NCBI GenBank assembly: GCA_009731375.1
Contig: BJOX01000118.1
Span: forward strand, 211,800-253,692
Reading direction: 5' to 3'
Length of the DNA stretch: 41,893 nt
Source of the DNA: Paulinella micropora
Taxonomy: Eukaryota; Cercozoa; Imbricatea; Euglyphida
Of the stretch, positions 9,033-19,318 are shown one piece after another (positions within the stretch are counted from its first letter, which is position 1; the number at the start of each line of letters is the position of its first letter). The notes under the pieces are model-generated. The model did no database searches and was not told the origin of the DNA. It saw nothing but the letters and a program-made list of their open reading frames with translations. The translations under genes were made by a program, and so were the position numbers.

Positions 9033-10524
9033 GGTCATCCCGCAAACGACGAGCGTAGTGAGGAGCCGGCTCTTGCTGCCTACGAACAAGCGCAGGTCTT
9101 TTTTTTTTGTTCTTTCTCTAGACATCAGGTGTCTCGTTTGTTTGGTAGCAAACCCGCCTACCCCCCAACACGACGGCTGTTTCCCCGAAGCAACCCAATG
9201 TACCCCTCAGCCCAGAAACTGTGCAAATGCTGTTGGGTCTGGAGGGACTGCAGCACAACAAGGAGCTCGAAGACCTTACGAAACCGGTCAGCGTAGTACT
9301 TTCTCCGGGGGACCCCCAGAAAAACCGCGACTTGCTCCAAGCGGTCCAGCAATGCCTGCGCGGGCACACAACCCTTGGTTTTACGCTCGCGCCGGAGCAG
9401 CTGTCAGAGGCTATGAGGGCCTGCGCGTTCGGTGCTCTTAGGGGGCTGGAGCTCAACTTCGTTTCGTCGTCAGAAGTCAGGCCTAGACCTCTGAGCCCAT
9501 CACGCGAGTCGAAGTGGATCCGGGAAAACATCACGACTCTGCGCCTGACCGGCAGAGGCGTGAACGATTGCTTCCTGGCGTCGCTTTTTCAAGGAAGCTT
9601 CGACCGGCTGTCAGCGCTGCAGATCCAAGCCTGCCCTAACCTGAACGGAAGCACGCTGGCGTCCTGTCTGTCTTGCACGGGTGTGCTTCGTCGTTTGTCT
9701 ATCACCGGCNNNNNNNNNNAAGCCTGCTTTCCAAACCCAACGACGGCGTGTCGCAAGCTCGTCTGCCGCAGCTGGAACATTTGCAAGTGGACCTGGTATC
9801 GACCGAACTCGTGGACGGTCGCTCCCTCTCGATCATCACGCGCAGTGAGTGCAAGGCCACGTTTTGCATCGATATGGCTGGGCATGATCTGGCGCAAGGC
9901 TCGCACCTCCTGACCACTTGCATACTCAATCTGACCCCCCAAGCCAAGCCCGTGCTCCGGTTCGAAAGCCTGAGCCTGATGGCGGCCAACGCGCAGGACG
10001 AGCAGGACAAGGCTACCCAGTTTCGGGCTATGCTGATTACTATGGGCAAACGCTTTTCACTGCAAAGACTGGGCGTGGCCTTCGGGACGTTCCCGGCTCT
10101 GCACGAACTTTTCATCCAACTGCACAACCTGCGCGGACGATGCCCAGACCTCTTTACTCAGGACTTTGAACTGCACTTGTTCCAGCAGTTAGCAGTAGTC
10201 CACAACAACGCGCCAGAAGGCAGCGGGGCCAACGTGCTACGCAAGGAGATCCGCAGCATGCTGTTCGTGGCCGACGAATTCAAACGGCTCAACATGACCC
10301 TTAAAAGAATGCAGGTGACCGAGGATAGCAAACCTCTGGCCTGGATCGAAGCTGAGAAGATGTCAGTGAAGTTTCTGGCGCCTCGCATTTTGTTCTTCCA
10401 GGGCGGCACTGACCAGGATTCAATCACCCACGTCTGGCTAATCTTGCTGACTCAATTATTTGGCTGGGAAGAGGAGACCATGTTGCCGCGCCTGCCTTTT
10501 CAGGTGATTCAGGTGAAAAAGTGA
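9033..10524 (+). CDS. Leucine-rich-repeat-like protein, spliced 5' end, internal 10-N gap
   Basis: The main exon runs from 9149 to the TGA at 10524. It opens just after a TAG acceptor and has no ATG until 9227. A phase-0 upstream exon at 9033-9095 is likely: it has an AG before it, a GT donor after it, and joins in frame across a 53-bp intron (9096-9148). A first exon must lie further 5', or transcription begins at the ATG at 9227. The product is 430-460 residues with recurring hydrophobic strands spaced like leucine-rich repeats, such as ITTLRLTGRGV, LSALQIQACPNL and LRRLSITG. Ten N at 9710-9719 hide a piece of unknown length, and the frame changes across it. LRR proteins usually bind other proteins. 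A second LRR-like gene lies at 17164-18792. The partner and role are unknown. Confidence 0.65.
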
Positions 10525-10829
10525 CAAAGACACTTCCGCAGAGTTTCATTTTTTTTGCGTGGGGAACAGCGCGGTGCCGGACAGAAGGGTAGGGAAAAGA
10601 CAGAAGGGAGGGGGTTAAAGATGATAAACGTGTCACTACGCAGCGACTCTGGCTTGTTGAGCCTGAACCACCAGATTCGCTGCATACTTGTTTCGTGGCT
10701 GGCGAGATCGACCGGCTAAACCTGGCGCAGTGGTTAAGACTGTTTTTTTTCTGGTGCCGGAGGGGGGGGGGAAGGGGGAGAGAAGGAGGGCAGCGAGCGA
10801 GGGGGGGGAGGTTAAGATTGGAATCGTTG

Positions 10830-10841
10830 TTTTAATTAAAA
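10830..10841. terminator. TTTTAATTAAAA palindrome between convergent genes
   Basis: A perfect 12-bp A/T palindrome in the 550-bp gap between the convergent genes ending at 10524 and 11075. The same sequence recurs at 35047-35058, again between convergent genes. A shared 3'-end signal is inferred. The rest of the gap holds T and G runs (10741-10811) and no gene I can support. Confidence 0.45.
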
Positions 10842-11074
10842 ACAAATTACTTTTGGCTATAGCCGTGAAATAAGTTACCCGAACCATAGCGACCGAAAAA
10901 AAATGAATGGCCTCCGGATTCCATGGTAAATTTCGCTGCCAACGCAAATTCGTCGGAATATCCAGTGAATTGGGTCTGTAAAGAAAACAGATGGGCCGCA
11001 AAGTATGGTCCAAACCGGGAGACTTTAGTGCCAGAAAACATGTTAGAATATCTTTCTTTACTTGTTTTGTTGAC

Positions 11075-12469
11075 TCAGCGGAGTTCACGAAGCCACATGC
11101 GAGCAGTGCTCCCCAGCTCGCGGTAGGGCAGGCCTAGCATAAGCTCTGCTAGGGCCACCCAGTCACCAAGCGTAGTCAAAGTCAGGAACCGTGTGTGACC
11201 CACGGGCCGCTCGGCCGAGACCTTCCCCAACTGCAGCGAGTAGGTTATGTCAGCAGAGCCTTCCGAGATCTGTGGGCTGGACAACAAATACTTTTTGTGT
11301 GGCTGACCTTGGGCGTAATTCTCATCATCTGAGAAGAAAACTGCTTCCGCTCGAGGAGGTTGATTCTTCAATGTCATGGAGCGAGTCTGTCTAGTAGTTG
11401 GTGCCGCTGGGCGATTGTTACGTCTCTTGGGTTTCTTTCCGTCACCAACAGCTTGCGAGCTGTTTGGGGCAGCACTGCCATCGACTCCGGTAGCTCCTTC
11501 ATTTTCGACGTTTCTTTCGACATACACTTCGGCAGCTCCTTCATTTTCGATGTTTCTTTGCCGCGCGACATACACAAAAGCTCCCATAGTTACCAGACCA
11601 GTTACAACTGCTGCGATAGTTTTTTTGACAAATGTCCATGCACCGCCCGCGTTTCCTATACCGTCGGATTCCTGGTTATTCTGGCCTGCCGTAATATTGT
11701 CGCTACTACTACTTCCTGTACCGTCGGATTCCTGGTTATTCTGGCCTGCCGTAATATTGTCGCTACTACTACTTCCTGTACCGTCGGATTCCTGGGTTTT
11801 CTGGTCTTCTGCAGTCGAATCGACCTCCGGGTCGTCTTGTAGTTCTACCTCTTCATCGCTTTCTTCGTCGCCTCCTTTCGTTTGGTTCGATATGCTACTG
11901 ATAGGTCGTGCGCCGTCTGATGCCTGCTCTTCTTGCACCTCACGCATTGCGTTTTGCAAGGCCCGTTGCGTTTCCTCTTCACAGTCGGAAGAAGCAGACC
12001 GACAGTAACTCATAAGAGTGGTCATGTTTTGCCAGCAATTCTCCGGCATGTCATCGGATTCTGCTGCACTGTTCAGAATTCTACTGATGGGCACGGGGCT
12101 TACGAGTGAAGTACTACTCGTTCTATTGTGAGGCCATTCGGGCCATATAAGCTCAGTATTTCCGCTGGTGATGTGGGATGAAGTTACGTAAATATACGTA
12201 ATACCGCCTGCGATAGTGAGGATGCTTAACACAAAGCCTTTCGATATTAACTTTCTGAGAACGCTCTTGCTTCCCGGGATAGATTGCAGTTTTGTTTGGT
12301 TCCACAAATCGGTTGTTAGCAATTGATGCAACTGGGCTTCAAGGAGCAAGAATTTAGCAAGTTGTTTATATTGGTCCGGCAACCCAATTGCCTCCAGAAG
12401 AGCAGAGTATTCCTCGGCTGCCCGCGTTTTCCTGCCACCGACTGCTTTAGCAGCTTTGTTTGTGTTCAT
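11075..12469 (-). CDS. Two-TM acidic membrane protein with 20-residue repeats
   Basis: An intact 464-residue frame from an ATG, unrecognised. Residues about 1-75 are helical and cytosolic-looking. The first hydrophobic segment is near residues 79-96 (FVLSILTIAGGITYIYV). An acidic, Ser-rich middle of about 180 residues contains N-glycosylation sequons and a 20-residue unit (DGTGSSSSDNITAGQNNQES) repeated about two and a third times. A second membrane segment is near residue 290 (IAAVVTGLVTMGAFVYVA). A basic, proline-rich stretch and a C-terminal globular end follow. The two segments suggest a hairpin topology with the glycosylated acidic loop outside or lumenal. A viral envelope or membrane-remodelling role is plausible but unproven. 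The gene is divergent from the one at 13007 and convergent with the LRR-like gene. Confidence 0.8.
   Translation of the reverse strand: MNTNKAAKAVGGRKTRAAEEYSALLEAIGLPDQYKQLAKFLLLEAQLHQLLTTDLWNQTKLQSIPGSKSVLRKLISKGFVLSILTIAGGITYIYVTSSHITSGNTELIWPEWPHNRTSSTSLVSPVPISRILNSAAESDDMPENCWQNMTTLMSYCRSASSDCEEETQRALQNAMREVQEEQASDGARPISSISNQTKGGDEESDEEVELQDDPEVDSTAEDQKTQESDGTGSSSSDNITAGQNNQESDGTGSSSSDNITAGQNNQESDGIGNAGGAWTFVKKTIAAVVTGLVTMGAFVYVARQRNIENEGAAEVYVERNVENEGATGVDGSAAPNSSQAVGDGKKPKRRNNRPAAPTTRQTRSMTLKNQPPRAEAVFFSDDENYAQGQPHKKYLLSSPQISEGSADITYSLQLGKVSAERPVGHTRFLTLTTLGDWVALAELMLGLPYRELGSTARMWLRELR
11665..11800 (-). repeat. 60-bp direct repeat inside a CDS
   Basis: A 60-bp unit is repeated nearly identically twice with a third partial copy, encoding the Ser/Asp/Asn-rich 20-residue repeat in the lumenal loop of the two-TM protein. 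Near-identity at the DNA level indicates recent duplication. Confidence 0.85.
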
Positions 12470-13006
12470 TTGCTTTCTTTCTTTTTAAAGTAAGCACTAT
12501 GTAAAAAATGTGTTGCCCTGTGTTATTTCTTCCTGCTGCTCTCCCTTCGGTGCCAGCCAGTACAGAAGCAAGAATTCTGCACAATACTAGAGAAAGTGTG
12601 GAAGGGGCGTGAGAAAAAACGCTTAGGCAGGGGTGCAGATCGGCGAGAAACAAACAAGAAATCACTCCTCTAAATTAACAGCAAGATCTTGGCCTAGTCC
12701 ACGTAAAATCTTCTTTAATGAATTACGGCGAAAAAATATATGTCCCCGCCCTGCCGAGGTGGAGGAGAGAGAGAGAGAGGAGAGGGGGGGGGGGGGAAGA
12801 TAAGAGAGGAGAAAACGCATGCACTGGTTAGACGAAGCTCCCCTCTCCCGCGGCCCCCCCCTTTTTTGTCTTCTCCGGGTGGGGGGCCGTCGCGACGGCC
12901 CCCCACCCTTCCTATTTCCGTGTTGCCTTTTTGTTTCTGGAGCTGATCCTTTTTTTTTGTTGTTTTTGCTGTACGTCTCGTGTGCCTAGGGGGCGCCCCC
13001 CCTTCC
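12470..13006. promoter_or_regulatory. Divergent intergenic region with a strong palindrome
   Basis: This 537-bp region separates the divergently transcribed genes at 12469 (minus) and 13007 (plus), so it should hold both promoters. It contains a purine-rich tract (12765-12800), a pyrimidine tract (12840-12875), a perfect 32-bp GC palindrome at 12877-12908 and a 12-bp GGGGGCGCCCCC palindrome just before the 13007 ATG. No ORF here is convincing. Confidence 0.5.
12877..12908. repeat. Perfect 32-bp GC palindrome
   Basis: Two 16-base arms with no loop, GGGTGGGGGGCCGTCG and its exact reverse complement. It lies about 100 bp upstream of the ATG at 13007. A dimeric regulator site, a cruciform, or a hairpin in a 5' leader are possible. 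Confidence 0.9.
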
Positions 13007-15447
13007 ATGCACGCCCCGCGGCGGCTGTGGCTGCTGTTCTCGCTGGGCGAGCCGAACCAGTGGTTCGTCACTGACTTTGCGTCGCGCTTGGCGCTGCTCA
13101 GGGCGGAAATGCAGTCGCAGCAGCTGCAGGAGATCGGCACACGTTGTTTCAGCGTGGACAGCGCCAGGCACACGCTGTTCGGGCACGACGTGGTTGAGAT
13201 TACGGTCTTCGCGCCCGCCACCTTGCCGGCAGCACCAGCTTGTCTGACCAGTACGATAGCCGACGGGGACGCGGGCAGCGGCGGCACGGCCCGCACCTTA
13301 CAAACGACCTTCAGCTCGTGCCAGTCGGCAGAGGAGCGGCTGCGGCTCGCCAGCGCGCTGCTGGGCTGCGGGGTATTTCAGACCGCTAGCGGGCTCGGCA
13401 GCGGGCACCTGTGCTTGGCCGAAGCGTTGCTGGACGTGTGCGGCCAAGCACAGGTGCCGCCCGCTCAGCTCGCGACCGTGCTGTTGCTGTGGCTGCTCGC
13501 TCGCCCGTGCACCTCCGACGTTTGCACCGGGCTGCTGCCGGCGAGCGAGTGGGTGCGGCTGGCGCTGGCCGCCTGCGCCGAGTTGGCGCCCGTGCCCACG
13601 CCGCGCCCGGCCCTGGCGACGTGCGTTGACCTCAAGGACAGCGTGCTGCACCGCCTGGCGCAGTTCCGGCTGCTAGCGTCGCGCGCGCCAGAGACGCCCG
13701 CGTGGGCCGTGCTGTGGCTGCTGTGGCACGCCAGCCATTCGGTGCCAGCGGAGGCCTGGCCGTCGCGCAGTTCAGCATCTGCAGAGTGGGAGCTGTGCCA
13801 AGCGCTGTCGGGGGGGCTGCCGTGGGCCGAAACGGCCAGACCCTCGGCGCTCGACACCGCGCTGGGCTGGCTCCGCGAGCCAGCGGACAGCACCGACAAC
13901 AACAGCAGCAACCAGACTGTCAACCTGGCGGCCGTGGTGCGCGGCGCGCTGTCGCCGAGCTGCGGCTGGGGCGACACGACGCTTTGGTTGGGGGAGCCCC
14001 GCGCGTGGGAGCCCGTGGAGGCCGGGGGCTGCCGCGCGCGGAAGCCCCTGGCTGCGAAGGACGACTTCGGGGCCGACGCGCGCTGGTTCGCCCCCCATCT
14101 TTCGTGGTACCAGGAACTGTCGGCCGCCGCTACGGCGCAGGACGTGGACGCGCTGTTGGCGCGGCTGCAGTGCGCCCGCAGAGACTCGGCGCCCCAAGAA
14201 GAGGAGGGTGGCCAATCTCGTTTCCCCAGCTGGCCGCTGCCCAGGACCGTCGACGGCTGGGGCGAGGGCGCTTTTACGTGGGGACACCTGCTGCAGGCGG
14301 AGGCCGGACAGTGCGACACGATTGACTGGACGCTGGCGGGGCGGGCGGCGCAGCGCGTGTGGTGGTCCACGTTGTGGCAGCTGCAAGCGATCGACGGCGT
14401 GCGGACACTCGTGCTGACGTCGGCGTTGCCGGACGCCATTGAGTGGCTGGGCAAATGGCACCCGTGCTTCACGCCGGCCGGGCTGTTTGTGCCCAGGCCC
14501 GGGCCGCCCCTGCCGAAGCTGGCGGTCATCGGCCCGGCCAGTGTCCGCTGCTGGCAGGAGCACCACGAGGGGCCGACGACGGTTGTTAGCGCGCGAGAAA
14601 TTTCGGCCGCCCTCAGGGCGTCGCGGCCGCCGTCGACCTGCTGGACCGCCTGGACTTTGGCAGGGTCGTGCTGGACGGCGGACAGTTGCCGGCGCCGCCG
14701 GGCGCGTGGGGCGCGCGGCGGCACGCCCTTGCGTACTCGCCGGGCAATGCTATTTGCCGCGCGCGGCCCTGGACACAGTACGGGCCCTCGCCGCTACATT
14801 TGTGGGGCCCGCTGCACGTGTCGTACCGCCGGCTCTCCGGCAGGGGCTCGCGGCCGCTGCTGGCCAGGTTCGCGCGCCTGCAAACGACCGGCCCGCCCCG
14901 CCGCCGCGGGGTCCTCGCGCGCGGCGTGCGCGCGCTGTGGCGCGGCCGCTTCTGGCGCGCCGTGCCGCAGCGGGCGGACAGCGGTGAAGAGGACTGTCAC
15001 GACGCGCTGCGCCGGGGCTGGCTCGTGGCGCGGGACGAACGGTGGTGGCGCACGCCCGCGCTGTACAATCTGTGCCTGTTGGAGCTAGGCAAAGCCGCAC
15101 GCCTCCGTGGGGGGCTGCGGCTGGCGGCGCGCACGTGCGTGGTGCTAGTACGAGGTTCGCCGCAGGAGGCAGCGCGGAAGACGCCGCCCGCGGCGGCCAA
15201 GCGGCGGCTGCTCGTCTGCGAGGTAGAGGTGCTGGGGGATCGTGCCGGACTGCGCTGGTGGCCGGCGGAGCCCGACACTGTGCAGCTGGCGCGCTACCTG
15301 TGGCTGCACCTAGTGCTCGAGCCGCCGCTGCAGCCCGGCTGCCGGGAGCTGCGCCTGGCGTGGGCGGCCCTGCCGCCCGCGCTGCGCGCTGCGCTGCCGC
15401 ATGCTGCGCACGGCCAAGTGTCCCAGCTGGAGGTCTGGCACGTCTAG
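13007..15447 (+). CDS. Large GC-rich unrecognised protein with one frameshift
   Basis: Translation from the ATG at 13007 gives about 535 protein-like residues, then the frame turns Arg/Cys-rich and implausible. Between 14590 and 14635 a different frame takes over and continues to a TAG at 15447. One indel near the AGGGCG at about 14616 would join them into a protein of about 810 residues, rich in Leu, Ala and Trp with almost no Lys. The hydrophobic strand RTLVLTSALPDAIEWLGKW, followed about 75 residues later by a strand ending VVLDGGQ, is loosely like the early motifs of SNF2/SF2 helicases. The acidic DExx residues and a clear Walker A are missing, so I do not call a helicase. The overlapping minus-strand frames at 13465-14724 are GC-driven shadows. 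Confidence 0.7.
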
Positions 15448-15639
15448 GCCGGGCTGCCAAATTCCCGATGAAAAGATATGTTTTACTTTTTCAGACACTG
15501 GGGCAAGAGAAACGAGGGGGGGTGCTTTGATCGTGCACACACACCCAGAAGTCGGTTTTAATAAGCTGGATCAGCGTGGTTTTCTTACAAGATCTTGTCC
15601 GGCCCGGGATGCCGGCTGATTTCGCGCGAAATCCCCCGA

Positions 15640-17040
15640 TAATTACGGACACTTTCAGATCGACCGCAAATTGCTGCAACGCAATAAATTTTTTTTTTTT
15701 ACAAAGGACATTTCGGCAATTGAAAAAGAGACAAAGAAAAAATTTTCGGGAGACGAGGGCGGGCGGGGAAAAAATTTTAAGGTGCAAAAAAATTCCCCGC
15801 CCGCCGGCGCTTCCTGAAAAACTCTCTCTGGCTACTTTTTATTGCCGAAATGTCCTTTGCAAAAAAATTTCTTTTTCATTGGTTTCATAACTCGGTGAAT
15901 TTCGCGGCACTTGTGAAATCCGCCGATAATTACGGACACTTCAGATCGACCGCAAATTGCGGCAACGCAATAAATTTTTTTTCATGAAGGACATTCCGGC
16001 AATTGAAAAAGAGACAAAGAAAAATTTTCGGGAGAGATTGGCGGGCGGGGAATTTTTTTGCACCTTAAATTTTTTCCCCGCCCGCCGGCGTTTCCCGAAA
16101 AATTTTCTCTGGCTAAATTTCCAGTGCCGAAATGTCCTTTGCAACAAAATATTTTTTTTCATTGGTCTCGGTTTTTCGGTGAATTTCGCGACACCTGTGA
16201 AGAACGCCGCAATTTGTGGACACCTCAGATCGACCGCAAATTGCGGCAACGCAATAAAATTTTTTTTAATGAAGGACATTTCGGCAATTGAAAAAGAGAC
16301 AAAGAAAATTTTTCGGGAGAGATTGGCGGGCGGGGAATTTTTTTGCACCTTAAATTTTTTCCCCGCCCGCCGGCGTCTCCCGAAAAATTTTCTCTGGCTA
16401 AATTTCCAGTGCCGAAATGTCCTTTGCAAAAAAAAAATTTTTTTTCATTGGTCTCGATTTTTCGGTGAATTTCGCGACACCTTGAAGCCGCAATTTGTGG
16501 ACACCTCAGATCGACCGCAAATTGCGGCAACACAATAAAATTTTTTTAACGAAGGACATTTCGGCAATAAATGTTTAGCTACAGAAAATTTTTCGGGAGA
16601 CGAGGGCGGGCGGGGAATTTTTTTGCACCTTAAATTTTTTCCCCGCCCGCCGGCGTCTCCCGAAAAATTTTCTCTGGCTAAATTTCCAGTGCCGAAATGT
16701 CCTTTGCAAAAAAAAAATTTTTTTCATTGGTCTCGATTTTTCGGTGAATTTCGCGACACCTGTGAAAAACGCCGCAATTTGTGGACACCTCAGATCGACC
16801 GCAAATTGCGGCAACACAATAAAATTTTTTTTAACGAAGGACATTTCGGCAGTAAATGTTTAGCTACAGAAAAATTTTCGGGAGACGAGGGCGGGCGGGG
16901 AATTTTTTTGCACCTTAAATTTTTTCCCCGCCCGCCGGCGTCTCCCGAAAAATTTTCTCTTGCTAAATTTCCAGTGCCGAAATGTCCTTTGCAAAATTTT
17001 TTTATTTGTTTCATAATTCGGTGAATTTTGCGACAAGTGC
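15640..17040. repeat. Five tandem ~284-bp units, each a long hairpin
   Basis: The anchor CAGATCGACCGCAAATTG recurs at 15656, 15942, 16226, 16507 and 16791 (spacing 281-286 bp). Each unit contains an inverted repeat of about 150 bp. It opens with GGACATTTCGGCA and closes with TGCCGAAATGTCC; nested inside are GGGCGGGCGGGG and CCCCGCCCGCC arms separated by an A/T-rich centre. The array lies between the convergent genes ending at 15447 and 17164. Frames across it are low-information and I call no gene. Concerted similarity among units suggests recent amplification. Candidate roles are a replication origin, a packaging or recombination site, a structural RNA array, or a tandemly amplified foldback element. 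Confidence 0.9.
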
Positions 17041-17133
17041 CACCTGCGCCGGAAGTTCCGACATTTGCGGCACACACATTTTTAAGCCCTTTTACAATGT
17101 AAAGAAAGGCAGCAGAGAAAGCAAGCACGTTTG

Positions 17134-17148
17134 TTTTTATTTAAAAAA
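17134..17148. terminator. A/T near-palindrome at a convergent junction
   Basis: TTTTTATTTAAAAAA, just beyond the 3' end of the minus-strand gene ending at 17164. It matches the pattern of A/T dyads found between other convergent pairs in this window. Confidence 0.35.
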
Positions 17149-17163
17149 GCACGGGGGGGGGAG

Positions 17164-18792
17164 CTATGAACTGGCTGCAACCAGTTTCAGTGGCAGAGAA
17201 GGCACTGTGCTCTTGTCAAGGACGGCCGGCGCGGACATTCGTGCAGACATTCGCGCGGCTGTTGTCGGGGCGGCCGTCCGCAGATAGCCGCTGGCCAACT
17301 CAACTTCCGGCCCATGGAGGCAGTAAAGCAACCACCGGACGTAGCCTGGCCTTGCCGGACGGAGCGGGCACTTGTCAGCGGAACACAGTCCGGCCGTGCG
17401 GGACATGGCCGGGAGCGGCCGGCACGCGCTGACAAAAGTGCTGCGGACATCGCACTGATAGAAATACAGATTTGTGCTTTCTTGGGCGTTTGTGGACAGC
17501 AGGTCGATCGTGCCTATCCTGAGCCTGTAGATGTCAATCCTGGCCAAGCGCTTGGCATCGCCGGTCACGACCAGCTGCTTGATATCCACGTAGCCCCGCG
17601 CGGGGTCCTCGCCCTGGACGACAAGCCGTTGGGGCGAGGATGGGCCTAGGTCCACGTGCAGGACCCCCGCAATCGTGTCCCTGACGTAGACCGAGGCCGT
17701 GGTCGACACGTGGTCAAAGCTAACCTGCATCAGGTCAGGTGGTGTTGACGACAGGAAGACCTGCGCCCCGTAGCCATTGGTGTCGTCATCCCGGCGCTCA
17801 AGCGTGACGAGTTTTAAGTGCGGGTTGTCGATTAGTTCAACGGTCAAATGGTCTTGTGCGCTGGGGCTGACAACCCGCAGCAACTGCAGGCCCCGGCATG
17901 ACTGGACACTGACCGTCTCGCTGCAGACCGTCAGGACGCGCGTGTCCCCGAACCTGCAGAGCAGGAACTTCAGCCAGGGCACACGGAGCCCGCCCGCCTG
18001 TTGCAATTCGGCCTTGGGCAGACGCCAGTTGACGTCGTAAAAGGCTAGGGACGAAGCGATTGGGGGCCGGAATCGTTGCAACCAATCCGGCGTCACCACG
18101 CCGCCCCTGAACTGGACAATCTGCTTACGCAGCGCGCCCGCGTCGAATTGCATGTTCTCAATCTGGCCGCGAGCGAACATGGCGACCCGTCGGATTATGG
18201 CCGGGCCGGGCGGTGGGGGTCGGTGATAACGAACACATTCCATGGCCTGGAAGACCGACTTGGCTAGCGCGGCCACGGGTCTGCGCGGGGCTTCCCGGAA
18301 GGACTCGAGCACCGGCCTCAGGTCCTCCCAGTCAGCGAAACCCCGGATGGTCTTGGTTTCTTGTTTTCCGGCAAAGCTTTGCCAGCCGCGGATCCTGTGC
18401 CGGCAGAGGTCGAGCACCAAACGCAGGTCGCCGTCACAATACCTGAAGAGAACGATGGCCAGCAGGATCTGCAGCATCTCGGGGCTGCTGCAACAGTCAT
18501 CGCCCACTGCCACTGCCTCTAATTCATAATAAATCCGCAGCTTAACGTCTGTGGAACGGAGCCGGCCGGCCAAGTCACTGAAGTCGTACAGGGTTTCAGT
18601 GCGCGACATCAACAGCCTGATCCCCGTTAGGCACACGCAGAACAGGTTGGGCGACCCGTCGGATTTAGCCGGAGACCACTTTGGATCGTGCGCGGCGCGC
18701 AGGCATTCTCTTTTCTCCGCCCGGCTCAGTACGTGAGTCCATTCCAACCGGGGCAGCGGGGCGGGCAACGCCTGCACCGGCAGCCTGTTCAT
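17164..18792 (-). CDS. LRR-like unrecognised protein, 542 residues
   Basis: An intact ATG-to-TAG frame. The first 220 residues are helical, with many Arg, Leu and Cys and a Pro-rich loop near residue 200. From about residue 260 onward there is a series of short beta-strand-like segments, such as LQLLRVVSP, LKLVTLE, VLHVDLG, IKQLVVTG, ARIDIYRL and TNLYFYQCDV. These are spaced every 20-28 residues and suggest a leucine-rich-repeat or related solenoid. An F-box-like N-terminus is possible but I cannot demonstrate it. No membrane segment or signal peptide is seen. Together with the LRR-like gene at 9033-10524 it may form a small family of adaptor proteins. Function unknown. Confidence 0.75.
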   Translation of the reverse strand: MNRLPVQALPAPLPRLEWTHVLSRAEKRECLRAAHDPKWSPAKSDGSPNLFCVCLTGIRLLMSRTETLYDFSDLAGRLRSTDVKLRIYYELEAVAVGDDCCSSPEMLQILLAIVLFRYCDGDLRLVLDLCRHRIRGWQSFAGKQETKTIRGFADWEDLRPVLESFREAPRRPVAALAKSVFQAMECVRYHRPPPPGPAIIRRVAMFARGQIENMQFDAGALRKQIVQFRGGVVTPDWLQRFRPPIASSLAFYDVNWRLPKAELQQAGGLRVPWLKFLLCRFGDTRVLTVCSETVSVQSCRGLQLLRVVSPSAQDHLTVELIDNPHLKLVTLERRDDDTNGYGAQVFLSSTPPDLMQVSFDHVSTTASVYVRDTIAGVLHVDLGPSSPQRLVVQGEDPARGYVDIKQLVVTGDAKRLARIDIYRLRIGTIDLLSTNAQESTNLYFYQCDVRSTFVSACRPLPAMSRTAGLCSADKCPLRPARPGYVRWLLYCLHGPEVELASGYLRTAAPTTAARMSARMSAPAVLDKSTVPSLPLKLVAASS

Positions 18793-19011
18793 CAGATTTC
18801 TTTTTTTTCCCTAACCCCACGAAAAAAAAGGGGGCCCAAGAGAGCTAAGCTTTCTCTATGAATTTACTTCTTAAAAAACAAGAAAAAAGATCGGGGACAA
18901 ACAGTGTGTGCGCGAGAACGGTGGGGAGAGGGGGATTGTCGAGCAGCAAAAAAGACTCTCGGGCCAAATCAATCCTCCCCCCCTGCCGTGCCTACCTGCC
19001 ATTCCCCCTTT
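18793..19011. other. Divergent spacer with no supported gene
   Basis: A-rich and T-rich tracts, then a C-rich stretch into the gap. It separates the minus-strand gene starting at 18792 from the plus-strand gene whose 5' end lies in the gap. Promoters are expected here but no motif stands out. Confidence 0.4.
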
Positions 19012-19318
19012 NNNNNNNNNNNNNNNNNNNNNNNNNNNNNNNNNNNNNNNNNNNNNNNNNNNNNNNNNNNNNNNNNNNNNNNNNNNNNNNNNNNNNNNNN
19101 NNNNNNNNNNNNNNNNNNNNNNNNNNNNNNNNNNNNNNNNNNNNNNNNNNNNNNNNNNNNNNNNNNNNNNNNNNNNNNNNNNNNNNNNNNNNNNNNNNNN
19201 NNNNNNNNNNNNNNNNNNNNNNNNNNNNNNNNNNNNNNNNNNNNNNNNNNNNNNNNNNNNNNNNNNNNNNNNNNNNNNNNNNNNNNNNNNNNNNNNNNNN
19301 NNNNNNNNNNNNNNNNNN
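19012..19318. other. Assembly gap
   Basis: 307 N bases after a C-rich tract. It removes the 5' end of the gene that continues from 19319. Confidence 0.95.

Noticed and set aside
10690-10745. tRNA-like box A (TGGCGCAGTGG) near 10719-10729
   Set aside because: No cloverleaf or box B follows; the downstream sequence is T and G runs.
14390-14680. SNF2/SF2 helicase call for the 13007 gene
   Set aside because: The strand order is suggestive, but no Walker A and no acidic DExx residues are visible.
13465-14724. 419-codon minus-strand frame opposite the 13007 gene
   Set aside because: Ser/Arg/Pro/Ala-rich product typical of antisense frames in GC-rich coding DNA.
18858-19011. Plus-strand frame entering the gap before 19319
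   Set aside because: It appears continuous with later frames only because N bases contain no stops.
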